Shown one piece after another: positions 56,467 to 64,000 of a DNA stretch of 64,000 bases. The stretch covers positions 1-64,000 of the forward strand of contig CANQVH010000006.1 of the NCBI GenBank assembly GCA_947627245.1, read 5' to 3'. Within the stretch, counting starts at the first letter, position 1. Every line of letters begins with the position of its first letter. Origin of the DNA: an uncultured Lachnospiraceae bacterium (lineage in GTDB: Bacteria; Bacillota; Clostridia; Lachnospirales; Lachnospiraceae). The notes beneath the pieces were generated by a model. That model was not told where the DNA came from and made no database searches. It saw only the letters and a program-made list of their open reading frames with translations. The position numbers were made by a program, and so were the translations under genes.

Positions 56467-56826
56467 TTATTCGTCTTTCATCTTCGGATTGAAGATCCGG
56501 CTTGCCAGATAGGAGAAGATCAGCGCCGCGCTGATGCCGACCGCGCTGGCCTTGAAGCCTCCTTGAAACAGTCCGAGCAAACCGTTTTCGTCGACGGCTT
56601 CTTTCACGCCCTTCCAGAGTACGTTCCCGAATCCGGGAAGCGGCACGGATGCTCCCGCACCGGCAAATTCGATCAATGGCTCGTAGATGCCGACTGCACC
56701 GAGCACAGCGCCCAGACAAACCAAAATCACCATCACTCGTCCCGGCAGCAGCTTTGTCCTCTCCAATAAGATCTGTACCAGCGCGCAGATCAGACCGCCA
56801 ACCCAGAATGCATTGATATATTCCAT
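56467..56826 (-). CDS. spoVAE: Stage V sporulation protein AE-like (SpoVAE)
   Basis: MEYINAFWVGGLICALVQILLERTKLLPGRVMVILVCLGAVLGAVGIYEPLIEFAGAGASVPLPGFGNVLWKGVKEAV. Confidence 0.9.
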   Translation of the reverse strand: MEYINAFWVGGLICALVQILLERTKLLPGRVMVILVCLGAVLGAVGIYEPLIEFAGAGASVPLPGFGNVLWKGVKEAVDENGLLGLFQGGFKASAVGISAALIFSYLASRIFNPKMKDE

Positions 56827-56867
56827 TGTCCGTTGCTCCCTTCTCTCACAATAAGAATTTCCCGACC

Positions 56868-57884
56868 TTAGCAATGCTCCAGCACGACCGCATGCGCGAT
56901 GCCGGGGATCGTCTGTCCTTCGTTGAAGCTTACCTTCGAGAGCAGCGCCCCGGTCGGCGCGAACAGCACACGCTTCCAGATCCCCTGCTCTACTTTCGGC
57001 AGGATCATCGCCGCGAGCACCACCGCCGAACAGCCGCAGCCGCTCCCGCCTGCATGTGTATCCTGCTTTTCAGCGTCATAGATCTCGATCCCGCAGTCCA
57101 TGTGCTGCTGTGAGATGTCGAAGCCCTGTTTGTCCAGCAGGTCGATCAGGATCCTCTGCCCGACCGTCCCGAGGTCTCCGGTGATGATCTTGTCGTAGTC
57201 GGACGGCTGCCGCCCGAAATCCATAAGGTTTTGCGCGATCGTGTCACATGCTGCGGGCGCCATGCAGGCTCCCATGTTCATGTTGTCCTTCACGCCCATA
57301 TCGACGATCTTGCCGGGCGTCACGCCGGTGATCCTCACATGGCTCTTCTCGGCAGAAAGCACAAAGGCTCCGCTTCCCGTGACCGTCCATGTAGCTGAAA
57401 GGGGACGCTGGTTCCCGTATCCTAAGGGGAACCGAAACTCCTTCTCGGCGCTGCCGAAATGACTCGATGTGACCGCCGCCGCATGATCCGCGTATCCGCC
57501 CGCCACCGCCATTGACGCCAGTGTGAGTGATTCCCCGCAGGTCGAGCATGCGCCGTACAGTCCGAAGAGCGGAATATTCGCCTCATCTTGCCCGAACGAG
57601 GTCGCGGTCAACTGCGCCAGCAGATCGCCTCCGAAAAGATAGCGGATCTGTCCGCTTGTCAGCTTTGCCTTTCCGATCGCAGTCTGCAGGGCTTCTCTTT
57701 GCAGTCCGCTCTCCGCTTCTTCCCAAGTCTCTTCGCCGAGTCCTGCGTCCGGCGTCACCAGATCAAACAGCTCCCCGAGCGGGCCTTCTCCTTCCTTCGG
57801 ACCGACCACCGACGCGCCGCTCAGGACATACGGTGCCTCCCGAAATTCGATACTCTGCCCGCCTTTTGTCTGATTTTCTGCCAT
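56868..57884 (-). CDS. spoVAD: Stage V sporulation protein AD (SpoVAD)
   Basis: LLAQLTATSFGQDEANIPLFGLYGACSTCGESLTLASMAVAGGYADHAAAVTSSHFGSAEKEFRFPLGYGNQRP; DLGTVGQRILIDLL; GGSGCGCSAVVLAAMILPKV. Confidence 0.93.
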   Translation of the reverse strand: MAENQTKGGQSIEFREAPYVLSGASVVGPKEGEGPLGELFDLVTPDAGLGEETWEEAESGLQREALQTAIGKAKLTSGQIRYLFGGDLLAQLTATSFGQDEANIPLFGLYGACSTCGESLTLASMAVAGGYADHAAAVTSSHFGSAEKEFRFPLGYGNQRPLSATWTVTGSGAFVLSAEKSHVRITGVTPGKIVDMGVKDNMNMGACMAPAACDTIAQNLMDFGRQPSDYDKIITGDLGTVGQRILIDLLDKQGFDISQQHMDCGIEIYDAEKQDTHAGGSGCGCSAVVLAAMILPKVEQGIWKRVLFAPTGALLSKVSFNEGQTIPGIAHAVVLEHC

Positions 57885-58003
57885 GTCTGTCTCCGTTCCC
57901 CCGCCGCAAGCGGCGGCCAAATCATTTTCCGGAATTATTATCCCACGGAGATTTGAAACTATGCACACAGAATCCGGTTATTTCAATTCGTATACCTGCA
58001 GAA

Positions 58004-58034
58004 AAAGACCCCGGTCAGACTGACCGGGGTCTTT
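58004..58034 (-). terminator. Intrinsic terminator downstream of plsC (may act in both directions)
   Basis: Perfect 14-bp stem AAAGACCCCGGTCA-GAC-TGACCGGGGTCTTT; minus strand followed by TTTCTGC. Confidence 0.85.
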
Positions 58035-58743
58035 CATTCTGTTTCCGCGATCTTCTCTTCGATCCGGCTCTTCACGAGCGCGGCCAGCTCTACGGTCTTC
58101 ATCCCTTCGTATTCCTCCGGCATGATTGGCTCCAGAAAATGCACCTGCACCTTCTGCCGCGCGATTGAGCCGGTGTCGAACGCTTTATACGAATCCAGCA
58201 ACGCCACCGGCACGACCGGACATTTTGCTTTCATTGCGCTCTTGAAGCTGCCGCCCTTGAAATCAAGTAAATGATTGCCGTTTTTGCTGCGCGTGCCCTC
58301 CGCAAAGATAATGTAGTTGCGGCCTTTGCCGACTTCCTCCGCGACCTTGAGGATCACCTTCATCCCCTGCCGCGGATCCTTGCGGTCCAGCGCGATCGCG
58401 TCCAGACAGGCGAACACCTGCTTCAGAAACGGGATCTCGGCCAGCTCTTTTTTCAGCACCACGGAGACCGGGCGCGTCATCACATGCAGGATCGCCAGCA
58501 CATCGAACATGCCCTGATGGTTCGGGTAAAGGATATATCCGTCCTTTTCGGGCAGATTTTCCAGTCCGTGGCAGTCGATGTCCACACGGCCGCCCTTGAT
58601 CGCTCGCTTGTCGATCAACTTGATCAGCGCGAACCGCTCCTCCAGCGTATAGTTTTCCGGATGCCGCGACATGCGGATCAGCCGTGTCAGTCCGTAAGGA
58701 ACGAACCACAGATTCATCAATACCATCCAGAGAATTCTTTTCA
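58034..58743 (-). CDS. 1-acyl-sn-glycerol-3-phosphate acyltransferase (PlsC family)
   Basis: GYILYPNHQGMFDVLAILHV (NHxxxxD); IIFAEGTRSKNG; KCPVVPVALLDSYKAFD. Confidence 0.92.
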
Positions 58744-59373
58744 TAATAAGTCCTCCAATTCCGCGAATGCCCCGATCTTCCGATCCCAGCGATCCGCCTG
58801 TCCGAAACCGTATTCCGCAAAAACGAACGGCACGCCTGCCTGCGCCGCCGCGTCGCAGTCTCCCTGTGTATCGCCGACGTAGACCGGCGACGAGAGCCCG
58901 TTGCGCTTCACGACTAGACGGATATTGTCCGCTTTTCCTTTCCCTGTATTTCCGTAACACTCGATGTCCGTAATGTACGGGCCGAGCCCGGTCTTCTCCA
59001 GAAACAGCTCGATGTATCCGGACTGGCAGTTGCTCACAATAAAAAGGCGCACGGTCTTTGACATTTCCCGGATCGTGTTCTTGACGCCGGGATAACAGAT
59101 CCTGCACTCGTCTGATTCGAGCGCCTGCTGCTCATAGACGCAGCATAGATCCATGACCCGTCCCTGCTCCTCTACGGAAAGCTGCGGCAGCAGACGCGCG
59201 GCGATCGCCGCCATCGTCAGCCCGAACAGCCCTTTGAGCATGTCGGCAGTCACTGTCACATCCGTATGCCCGCATTCCCGGACGGCCTGCGTCCACGCGC
59301 CCGCCACGATCCCGGTCGAATCCCAGAGCGTGCCGTCGACGTCGAGTATCATGCTGTCGATTTTTTTCTCCAT
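58741..59373 (-). CDS. HAD family hydrolase (phosphoglycolate phosphatase-like)
   Basis: MEKKIDSMILDVDGTLWDSTG; LFIVSNCQSGYIELFLEKTGL; VYVGDTQGDCDAAAQAGVPFVFAEYGFG. Confidence 0.9.
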   Translation of the reverse strand: MEKKIDSMILDVDGTLWDSTGIVAGAWTQAVRECGHTDVTVTADMLKGLFGLTMAAIAARLLPQLSVEEQGRVMDLCCVYEQQALESDECRICYPGVKNTIREMSKTVRLFIVSNCQSGYIELFLEKTGLGPYITDIECYGNTGKGKADNIRLVVKRNGLSSPVYVGDTQGDCDAAAQAGVPFVFAEYGFGQADRWDRKIGAFAELEDLL

Positions 59374-59593
59374 TTTTGTTCCTCCCGCTTTGCTTCGGAT
59401 CTGCCTGCGCCGTCCGCTCTTCACCACAGGACTCTGCGTCCTGCCGCAAAAATACTACAGAACATCTTGGCCTCCCTGCGTCCGGTAATGTCCCCGCGCT
59501 CTGTTGAAAAAAATACTGCAGAACCGCCGCCCCGGCTCACCCGACCGGATAATTCAGTCCTGCAGTATCCGTTGATCCGAATTTTTAATCCTC

Positions 59594-61072
59594 TTAGTAA
59601 CCGTTCACGCTCGTCGCGTAGAGATCGCCGTTCGGCAGCGTTCCGGAATAATCGATCATCGCCGAAATGTACAGCCCGTTCTGAAGACCGCTGGTCGTAC
59701 TCACGGCCGCATCCGTGTAGTTGATCGAATACGTATTGCCGTCGTCGCCCTGAATGACGATCGTATTGTTGCCGACGCTCGTGATCGTGCCGCTGATCGG
59801 TCCGACATTCGTGTTCGTGCCGCCCGCGCTTCCGCTGTCGCCCTGATTCGCGTCGTCGCCGGTATATGTGTTCGTGTTGCTCAGATAAGTCTTCGAGATA
59901 TAACCGGTCGCGCCGTTCACCGATACCATGTACCAGTTCGGCGTCTCGCCGATTACCTTGACCTCCGCTCCTCCGCTCAGGCTGGACACAACTCCGCTGT
60001 CCGTCCCCGGCTGGGCTCTGAGGTTCACTTCCGTCGTCGTATAGTAATTGTAGCTGGTGCCGTAGTCGACGTAGCTGTTCAGCTCGCCGGATACCTGCGC
60101 CTCATTCTGCTCAGCGCTGTTCTCCGTCTCGGTCTGCACCTGTGTACGCACGAGAAAGGCTTTGTTCACATAGGCTGTCGTTCCGTTCCGGTCTATCTTG
60201 AACCACTCGGGAGATTCCCCGAGCACCGTCACCGCCTCGCCCGGGGCGAGAGATCCGATGACGCTCGCGTCAGACTCTGTGCTCGGCTCCATACGGATAT
60301 TCACCGTATCCGACGCATACAGGGTAACGCTCGCGCTGTAATCTGTCATAGAGGCAAGCTGACTCGCCGCGTCCGCTCCGGACTGACTCTCCGAACCGTT
60401 TTGATTTACGGCGCTGCCCGGCATCGCGCTGAATACGTTGTTGCGCAGGACGGTGAAGCTCTCCACCGACTTCTGCACGGAATCCAGAAGCGCCTTGTTG
60501 TCGTCAAGCACGGTGCCTGTGATGACATACGCCTGCGAATCGGCTATGATCCCATACGTCACCGCGTAGACCCACATGCTTGTCGCATTGTATTTCACGA
60601 CATACTCATAGGTGTCGATCGTCGCGGAGCTGAGCTTCTCAAACTCCACCACCTCAAACGCGTTCGCGTCCGGGTACTGACCAGTCAGGCTCTGCTTCAG
60701 TTCGTCCTCCGACTCCGCCACGGAGAGATTTCGCATAGCGGACGCATCCGCCGCATGAACGATACTGATCATCGCGGCTTTTCCGGAAGAGAAGACGCGC
60801 ATCTCGTCCGCGTCCTGCTGCACGGTCCATGTGCTGTCCGGCAGCGTGATCCGGATGCTGCGGTCCTGCGATGTATATGCAACATCGGTCTTGAGCTCTG
60901 TTTCCGACTCCGTCTCAGACTCGGTCTGCGGCGGCGCGGTCTCAGACTCGGTCTGCGGCGGCTCAGTCTCCTTGGGCTTCTCCCCGGAACCTCCGCACCC
61001 TGTCATAAAACAAGTCATGGCAAGTGACATCGCCAGAGCTGACAGAAGCACTCGCACTCTCTTATTCAACAT
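59594..61072 (-). CDS. Lipoprotein with two SH3-like domains
   Basis: Lipobox MTCFMTGCGGSG; VNIRMEPSTESDASVIGSLAPGEAVTVLGESPEWFKI and VNLRAQPGTDSGVVSSLSGGAEVKVIGETPNWYMV. Confidence 0.88.
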   Translation of the reverse strand: MLNKRVRVLLSALAMSLAMTCFMTGCGGSGEKPKETEPPQTESETAPPQTESETESETELKTDVAYTSQDRSIRITLPDSTWTVQQDADEMRVFSSGKAAMISIVHAADASAMRNLSVAESEDELKQSLTGQYPDANAFEVVEFEKLSSATIDTYEYVVKYNATSMWVYAVTYGIIADSQAYVITGTVLDDNKALLDSVQKSVESFTVLRNNVFSAMPGSAVNQNGSESQSGADAASQLASMTDYSASVTLYASDTVNIRMEPSTESDASVIGSLAPGEAVTVLGESPEWFKIDRNGTTAYVNKAFLVRTQVQTETENSAEQNEAQVSGELNSYVDYGTSYNYYTTTEVNLRAQPGTDSGVVSSLSGGAEVKVIGETPNWYMVSVNGATGYISKTYLSNTNTYTGDDANQGDSGSAGGTNTNVGPISGTITSVGNNTIVIQGDDGNTYSINYTDAAVSTTSGLQNGLYISAMIDYSGTLPNGDLYATSVNGY

Positions 61073-61283
61073 GTCACACCCTCCAATCTTTAACTCCCTG
61101 CAATACTACTATGATCTTCTTCCTGTTCCGGTTCCCCTTCTGAACCAAAACAAAAAGGTGGTATCGAAATAACACCAGTGTAATCATACCATGCATTTTG
61201 CGCTTCTGCAAGTTACACACTGATAATTCATGTTCTGATATTATAATCTTAACATTTCCGTAAATGCTTTGTAATTTTTCTTT

Positions 61284-62699
61284 TTAATCGATCCCGTTCA
61301 ATTCCTGATACAGCCGCTTCGCATAGCTATCCGTCATTCCGCACACATAATCCGTCACGAGCAAAAGCCGCAGGTAAAGCTTCTCCTCCTCGCTCTTCCC
61401 GTCCGCGTATGCGTGATAGGCCTGCTTGTAATTTTCCGAGATCAGCGCCATCAGCTTCTGTTCCACATCGCTCTGCTCCTCTTCCGTGTCGTAGTACAGA
61501 GCCGCGTTCACAAAATGCTCGAGATGATAATTCAGGACCGTGTTCGCCGAGATCTCCAGCTTGTAGATCGGCACCGTGGTAAACGCGTAACGATATGCCA
61601 CGTCCTTCAGCAGCCGGATCTGCCCATCGGCATAGGTGCGCTCAAACAGATCGCTCCGGTAAGCGCCCTCCATGATCTGATTATAATTATTCGCAAATCC
61701 AAAGGTCGCGCATGTGATAAGGAAGCCCTGCATGCGCACGAGAAAATTCTGCACGGCAAACTCTTCCCGATCCGCAATGTGCCGCCTTTTCGCCGTCTCG
61801 TATTTTTCCCGAAGAATCTGCGCCGGATTGAAGTAATTCAGCTCGTTCTGCGACGCTCTCTGCTCGTACCGTTCAAGCTCATACAAAAGCTCCGTGTAGG
61901 AGATGCAGCCCTTTTTGAACGCGTCCTCGATGTCCGCCGTGCTGTAGGCGATGTCGTCCGCCGCCTCCAAGATAAACGTCAGCGGATGGCGCATTCCGAG
62001 CGTTCCTGCTTCAGACGCGATTCTCCGGTACAGCTCCTCCTCCGCCAGAAAATAACCCATCTTCTTCGTCTTGATGTCTCCGCTGCGCTTGTTGATCTGC
62101 GTGGACGACACCGGATATTTGACGATCGTGTCCAAGAGCGCATACGTCAGATTCATCCCATTCTCGTCTACCAGAAAATGCAGCTTCGTGAGCAGCCGCA
62201 ATGCCTGCGCGTTGCCCTCGAAATTGTAAAAGTCCGCGATCATCTGCTTATTCAGATACTTCGTCACCGGCTTGCCCTTGTAGGTGATCTCCGGCAGCTT
62301 GCTCCGGAACCACTCGCGGATCGCCGTCTCGCCAAAATGTCCGAACGGCGGATTTCCGATGTCGTGAACCAGACCGGCGCACTGAAGGATATTGCAGACG
62401 TCCTCCTTCATCTGCAGGTCAAACTGCGGATCCCTGTTGTTGCGGATGATATCCTGCGAGATCGTCTGTCCCAGCGATTTTGCGATCGAGGACACCTCCA
62501 GCGAATGGGTCAGCCGCGTGCGGATGAAATCGCTCTTGTCGAGCGGGAACACCTGCGTCTTGTCCTGCAGGCGGCGGAAGGAAGCGCTGCCGATGATCCG
62601 ATGGTAATCCTTCTCAAATTCGCTTCTCTGATCCCTGCCGGCCTGACGCGTGGTCGTCTGACGCGCGCGCTGCGCCGCCAAAAGGGTTGTCCATTCCAT
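61284..62699 (-). CDS. dgt: dGTP triphosphohydrolase (HD domain)
   Basis: DYHRIIGSASFRRLQDKTQVFPLDKSDFIRTRLTHSLEVSSIAKSLG; AGLVHDIGNPPFGHFGETAIREWF; LEAADDIAYSTADIEDAF. Confidence 0.92.
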   Translation of the reverse strand: MEWTTLLAAQRARQTTTRQAGRDQRSEFEKDYHRIIGSASFRRLQDKTQVFPLDKSDFIRTRLTHSLEVSSIAKSLGQTISQDIIRNNRDPQFDLQMKEDVCNILQCAGLVHDIGNPPFGHFGETAIREWFRSKLPEITYKGKPVTKYLNKQMIADFYNFEGNAQALRLLTKLHFLVDENGMNLTYALLDTIVKYPVSSTQINKRSGDIKTKKMGYFLAEEELYRRIASEAGTLGMRHPLTFILEAADDIAYSTADIEDAFKKGCISYTELLYELERYEQRASQNELNYFNPAQILREKYETAKRRHIADREEFAVQNFLVRMQGFLITCATFGFANNYNQIMEGAYRSDLFERTYADGQIRLLKDVAYRYAFTTVPIYKLEISANTVLNYHLEHFVNAALYYDTEEEQSDVEQKLMALISENYKQAYHAYADGKSEEEKLYLRLLLVTDYVCGMTDSYAKRLYQELNGID

Positions 62700-62730
62700 A
62701 TGTGTGTTGCTCCTTCCTCTTTCTTGTATA

Positions 62731-63624
62731 TCAGACACGCGCAAACCTCTCCCGTATCTCTTCCTCGGCTGCCGTGAGGCGAGCGTCAAGCTCGTCCTGC
62801 GAGAATAGCGAGTCTGTCAGTCTCCGGAATTCGCGGTACTCGTCTATGATCCCCTGCGCGTGCGGCACGCGGTACGCTCCGGCGTCGCTGCCGAGCGCGA
62901 TCTTCGCCCCGAGCGCAAAGCCCCGGCGGATTCGCTCGCCCTGCTGCGCGGCAAGGCGGCGCAGGGATTCGTCGTCAAACCTGCCGCTCCCGATCAGGTT
63001 CGTGATCGTCACGTAGGTCGGCACCCAGACCGCGTTGCTCTCGGCGAGCGCCTGCAGGCAGTCCTCGTCCATGAAATTGCCGTGCTCGACCGAGTCCACC
63101 CCGGCCTCCACCGCGTTTCGCACGGCGTCCGCACCGTTCACATGCGCCATCACGGTCATGCCTTCCTCGTGCGCGATGTGGATCATCTCCCGGATCTCCT
63201 CCGCCTCAAGCGGCTCCTCCGTGAGCGCCCCGTCCCGGCCAAAATCCAGAATGCCGGAGAACATGACCTTGATAAAATCCGCGCCCTCCCGAATCGCGCG
63301 CTTTACCAGACTGTGATATTCCCTTCTATTGTCAAAGCCGTAGCCGACGATCCCGCCATAATGTCCGTTCTTGTGGATCGCAAACAGCGGCGTCCGATAG
63401 TCAATCCCATACTCCGGCGCAATCTTTTTCGCGAGCGCGGACACGCCAAGCGCGTCGCCACCGTCCCGCACAAATGTAACGCCCTGTCCCTGATACTGCC
63501 GCAGCTTCTCACGGATATCGTCCTCCTTCGGCTGATTGCTGTGCAGCTCGACCGCCTCACGGTAATTGTACCCGTTCATGAACAGATGCGCGTGACACTC
63601 TCCAAACATAACGCTGCCTCTCAC
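62731..63624 (-). CDS. Amidohydrolase family protein; start may be the internal Met at 63609
   Basis: FGECHAHLFMNG (HxH), VTFVRDGGD, FIKVMFSG, MAHVNGADAVRNAVEAGVDSVEHG, ALGSDAGAY. Confidence 0.88.
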   Translation of the reverse strand: MRGSVMFGECHAHLFMNGYNYREAVELHSNQPKEDDIREKLRQYQGQGVTFVRDGGDALGVSALAKKIAPEYGIDYRTPLFAIHKNGHYGGIVGYGFDNRREYHSLVKRAIREGADFIKVMFSGILDFGRDGALTEEPLEAEEIREMIHIAHEEGMTVMAHVNGADAVRNAVEAGVDSVEHGNFMDEDCLQALAESNAVWVPTYVTITNLIGSGRFDDESLRRLAAQQGERIRRGFALGAKIALGSDAGAYRVPHAQGIIDEYREFRRLTDSLFSQDELDARLTAAEEEIRERFARV

Positions 63625-63740
63625 AAATAGTTTATCTGCCTTATGTCTCCTTGTATTTTCACTTTACCGGCTGATCCAATCGGCAGATTTCTTTCTTCTT
63701 GTAGTATAACTCGAACCGCCGCTGTTTGACAAATTCTTTT

Positions 63741-63832
63741 TATCACAAAAACATAAAACGAAACACCGCAAAAACACAAAATAAAATATCACAAAAACAT
63801 AAAATGAAATGCCGCAAAAACATAAAATAAAA
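63741..63832. repeat. 4 x 23-bp A-rich tandem repeats (2 x 46 bp) directly upstream of a promoter
   Basis: tatcacaaaaacataaaacgaaa / caccgcaaaaacacaaaataaaa / tatcacaaaaacataaaatgaaa / tgccgcaaaaacataaaataaaa. Confidence 0.9.
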
Positions 63833-63833
63833 A

Positions 63834-63862
63834 TTGACAAACCCGCATAATTACGCTATAAT
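63834..63862 (+). promoter_or_regulatory. Consensus sigma-A promoter TTGACA-N17-TATAAT
   Basis: TTGACA AACCCGCATAATTACGC TATAAT, 46 bp upstream of an ATG. Confidence 0.92.
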
Positions 63863-63907
63863 ATGGGAAAACTGATACCTGTGAAAATTGCTCGGAGGTG
63901 AGGAGTC

Positions 63908-64000
63908 ATGGCAGAGTATCTACCGCGAATCATAGACCCTGAATTGTCGCTTAGACTGGAAGCGTTCGGCGCCACACTGATCGTCGGACCGAAATGGTGC
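63908..64000 (+). CDS. ATP-binding (AAA_14/DUF4143-like) protein, N-terminus only (runs off the right edge)
   Basis: GGAGGTGAGGAGTC-ATG; MAEYLPRIIDPELSLRLEAFGATLIVGPKWC (start of Walker A). Confidence 0.7.
   Translation, partial: MAEYLPRIIDPELSLRLEAFGATLIVGPKWC

Noticed and set aside
61413-62777. 454-aa + strand ORF opposite dgt
   Set aside because: Antisense of a clear dGTPase gene; no motif.

Overview
This 64 kb window looks chromosomal, from a spore-forming Firmicute, most likely Lachnospiraceae-like (judged by protein family resemblance only). It is coding-dense, mostly on the minus strand. Main contents: (1) the 5' part of an IS1182-like transposase at the left edge. (2) Two tandem paralogous secreted LRR/Cys-repeat proteins, each behind a sequence-recognisable c-di-GMP-I (GEMM) riboswitch in a long, conserved leader. 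(3) A cell-wall amidase and a choice-of-anchor-A/Cna-B surface protein. (4) A ywlC/ywlE/rpiB-type cluster whose LMW-phosphatase has lost the catalytic Cys and Arg. (5) An S1-domain protein with a Pro/Glu repeat N-terminus. (6) A ~10 kb Mrp/Mbh-like operon with four NuoL/M/N-type antiporter subunits, no redox module, and an Rrf2 gene at its 3' end. (7) Aspartate kinase and a YtfQ/YtfR/YtfT/YjfF-type sugar ABC transporter with a second binding protein and a YesM/YesN-type two-component system. (8) A small-protein cassette, an ALDH3/Fe-ADH/SCP2-like cluster, and two PD-(D/E)XK nuclease-like genes. (9) A 2819-aa mosaic adhesin. (10) spoVAD/spoVAE, plsC, a HAD phosphatase, an SH3 lipoprotein, a dGTPase and an amidohydrolase. 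(11) A tandem-repeat/consensus-promoter region in front of a truncated ATPase gene. The best leads are the duplicated c-di-GMP leaders, the four-antiporter Mrp-like operon and its intergenic RNA hairpins, the degenerate YwlE-like protein, the 4 x 23 bp repeat promoter array, and the repeat insertion in the ATP lid of the histidine kinase. Families were assigned by recognition only; no database search was run.
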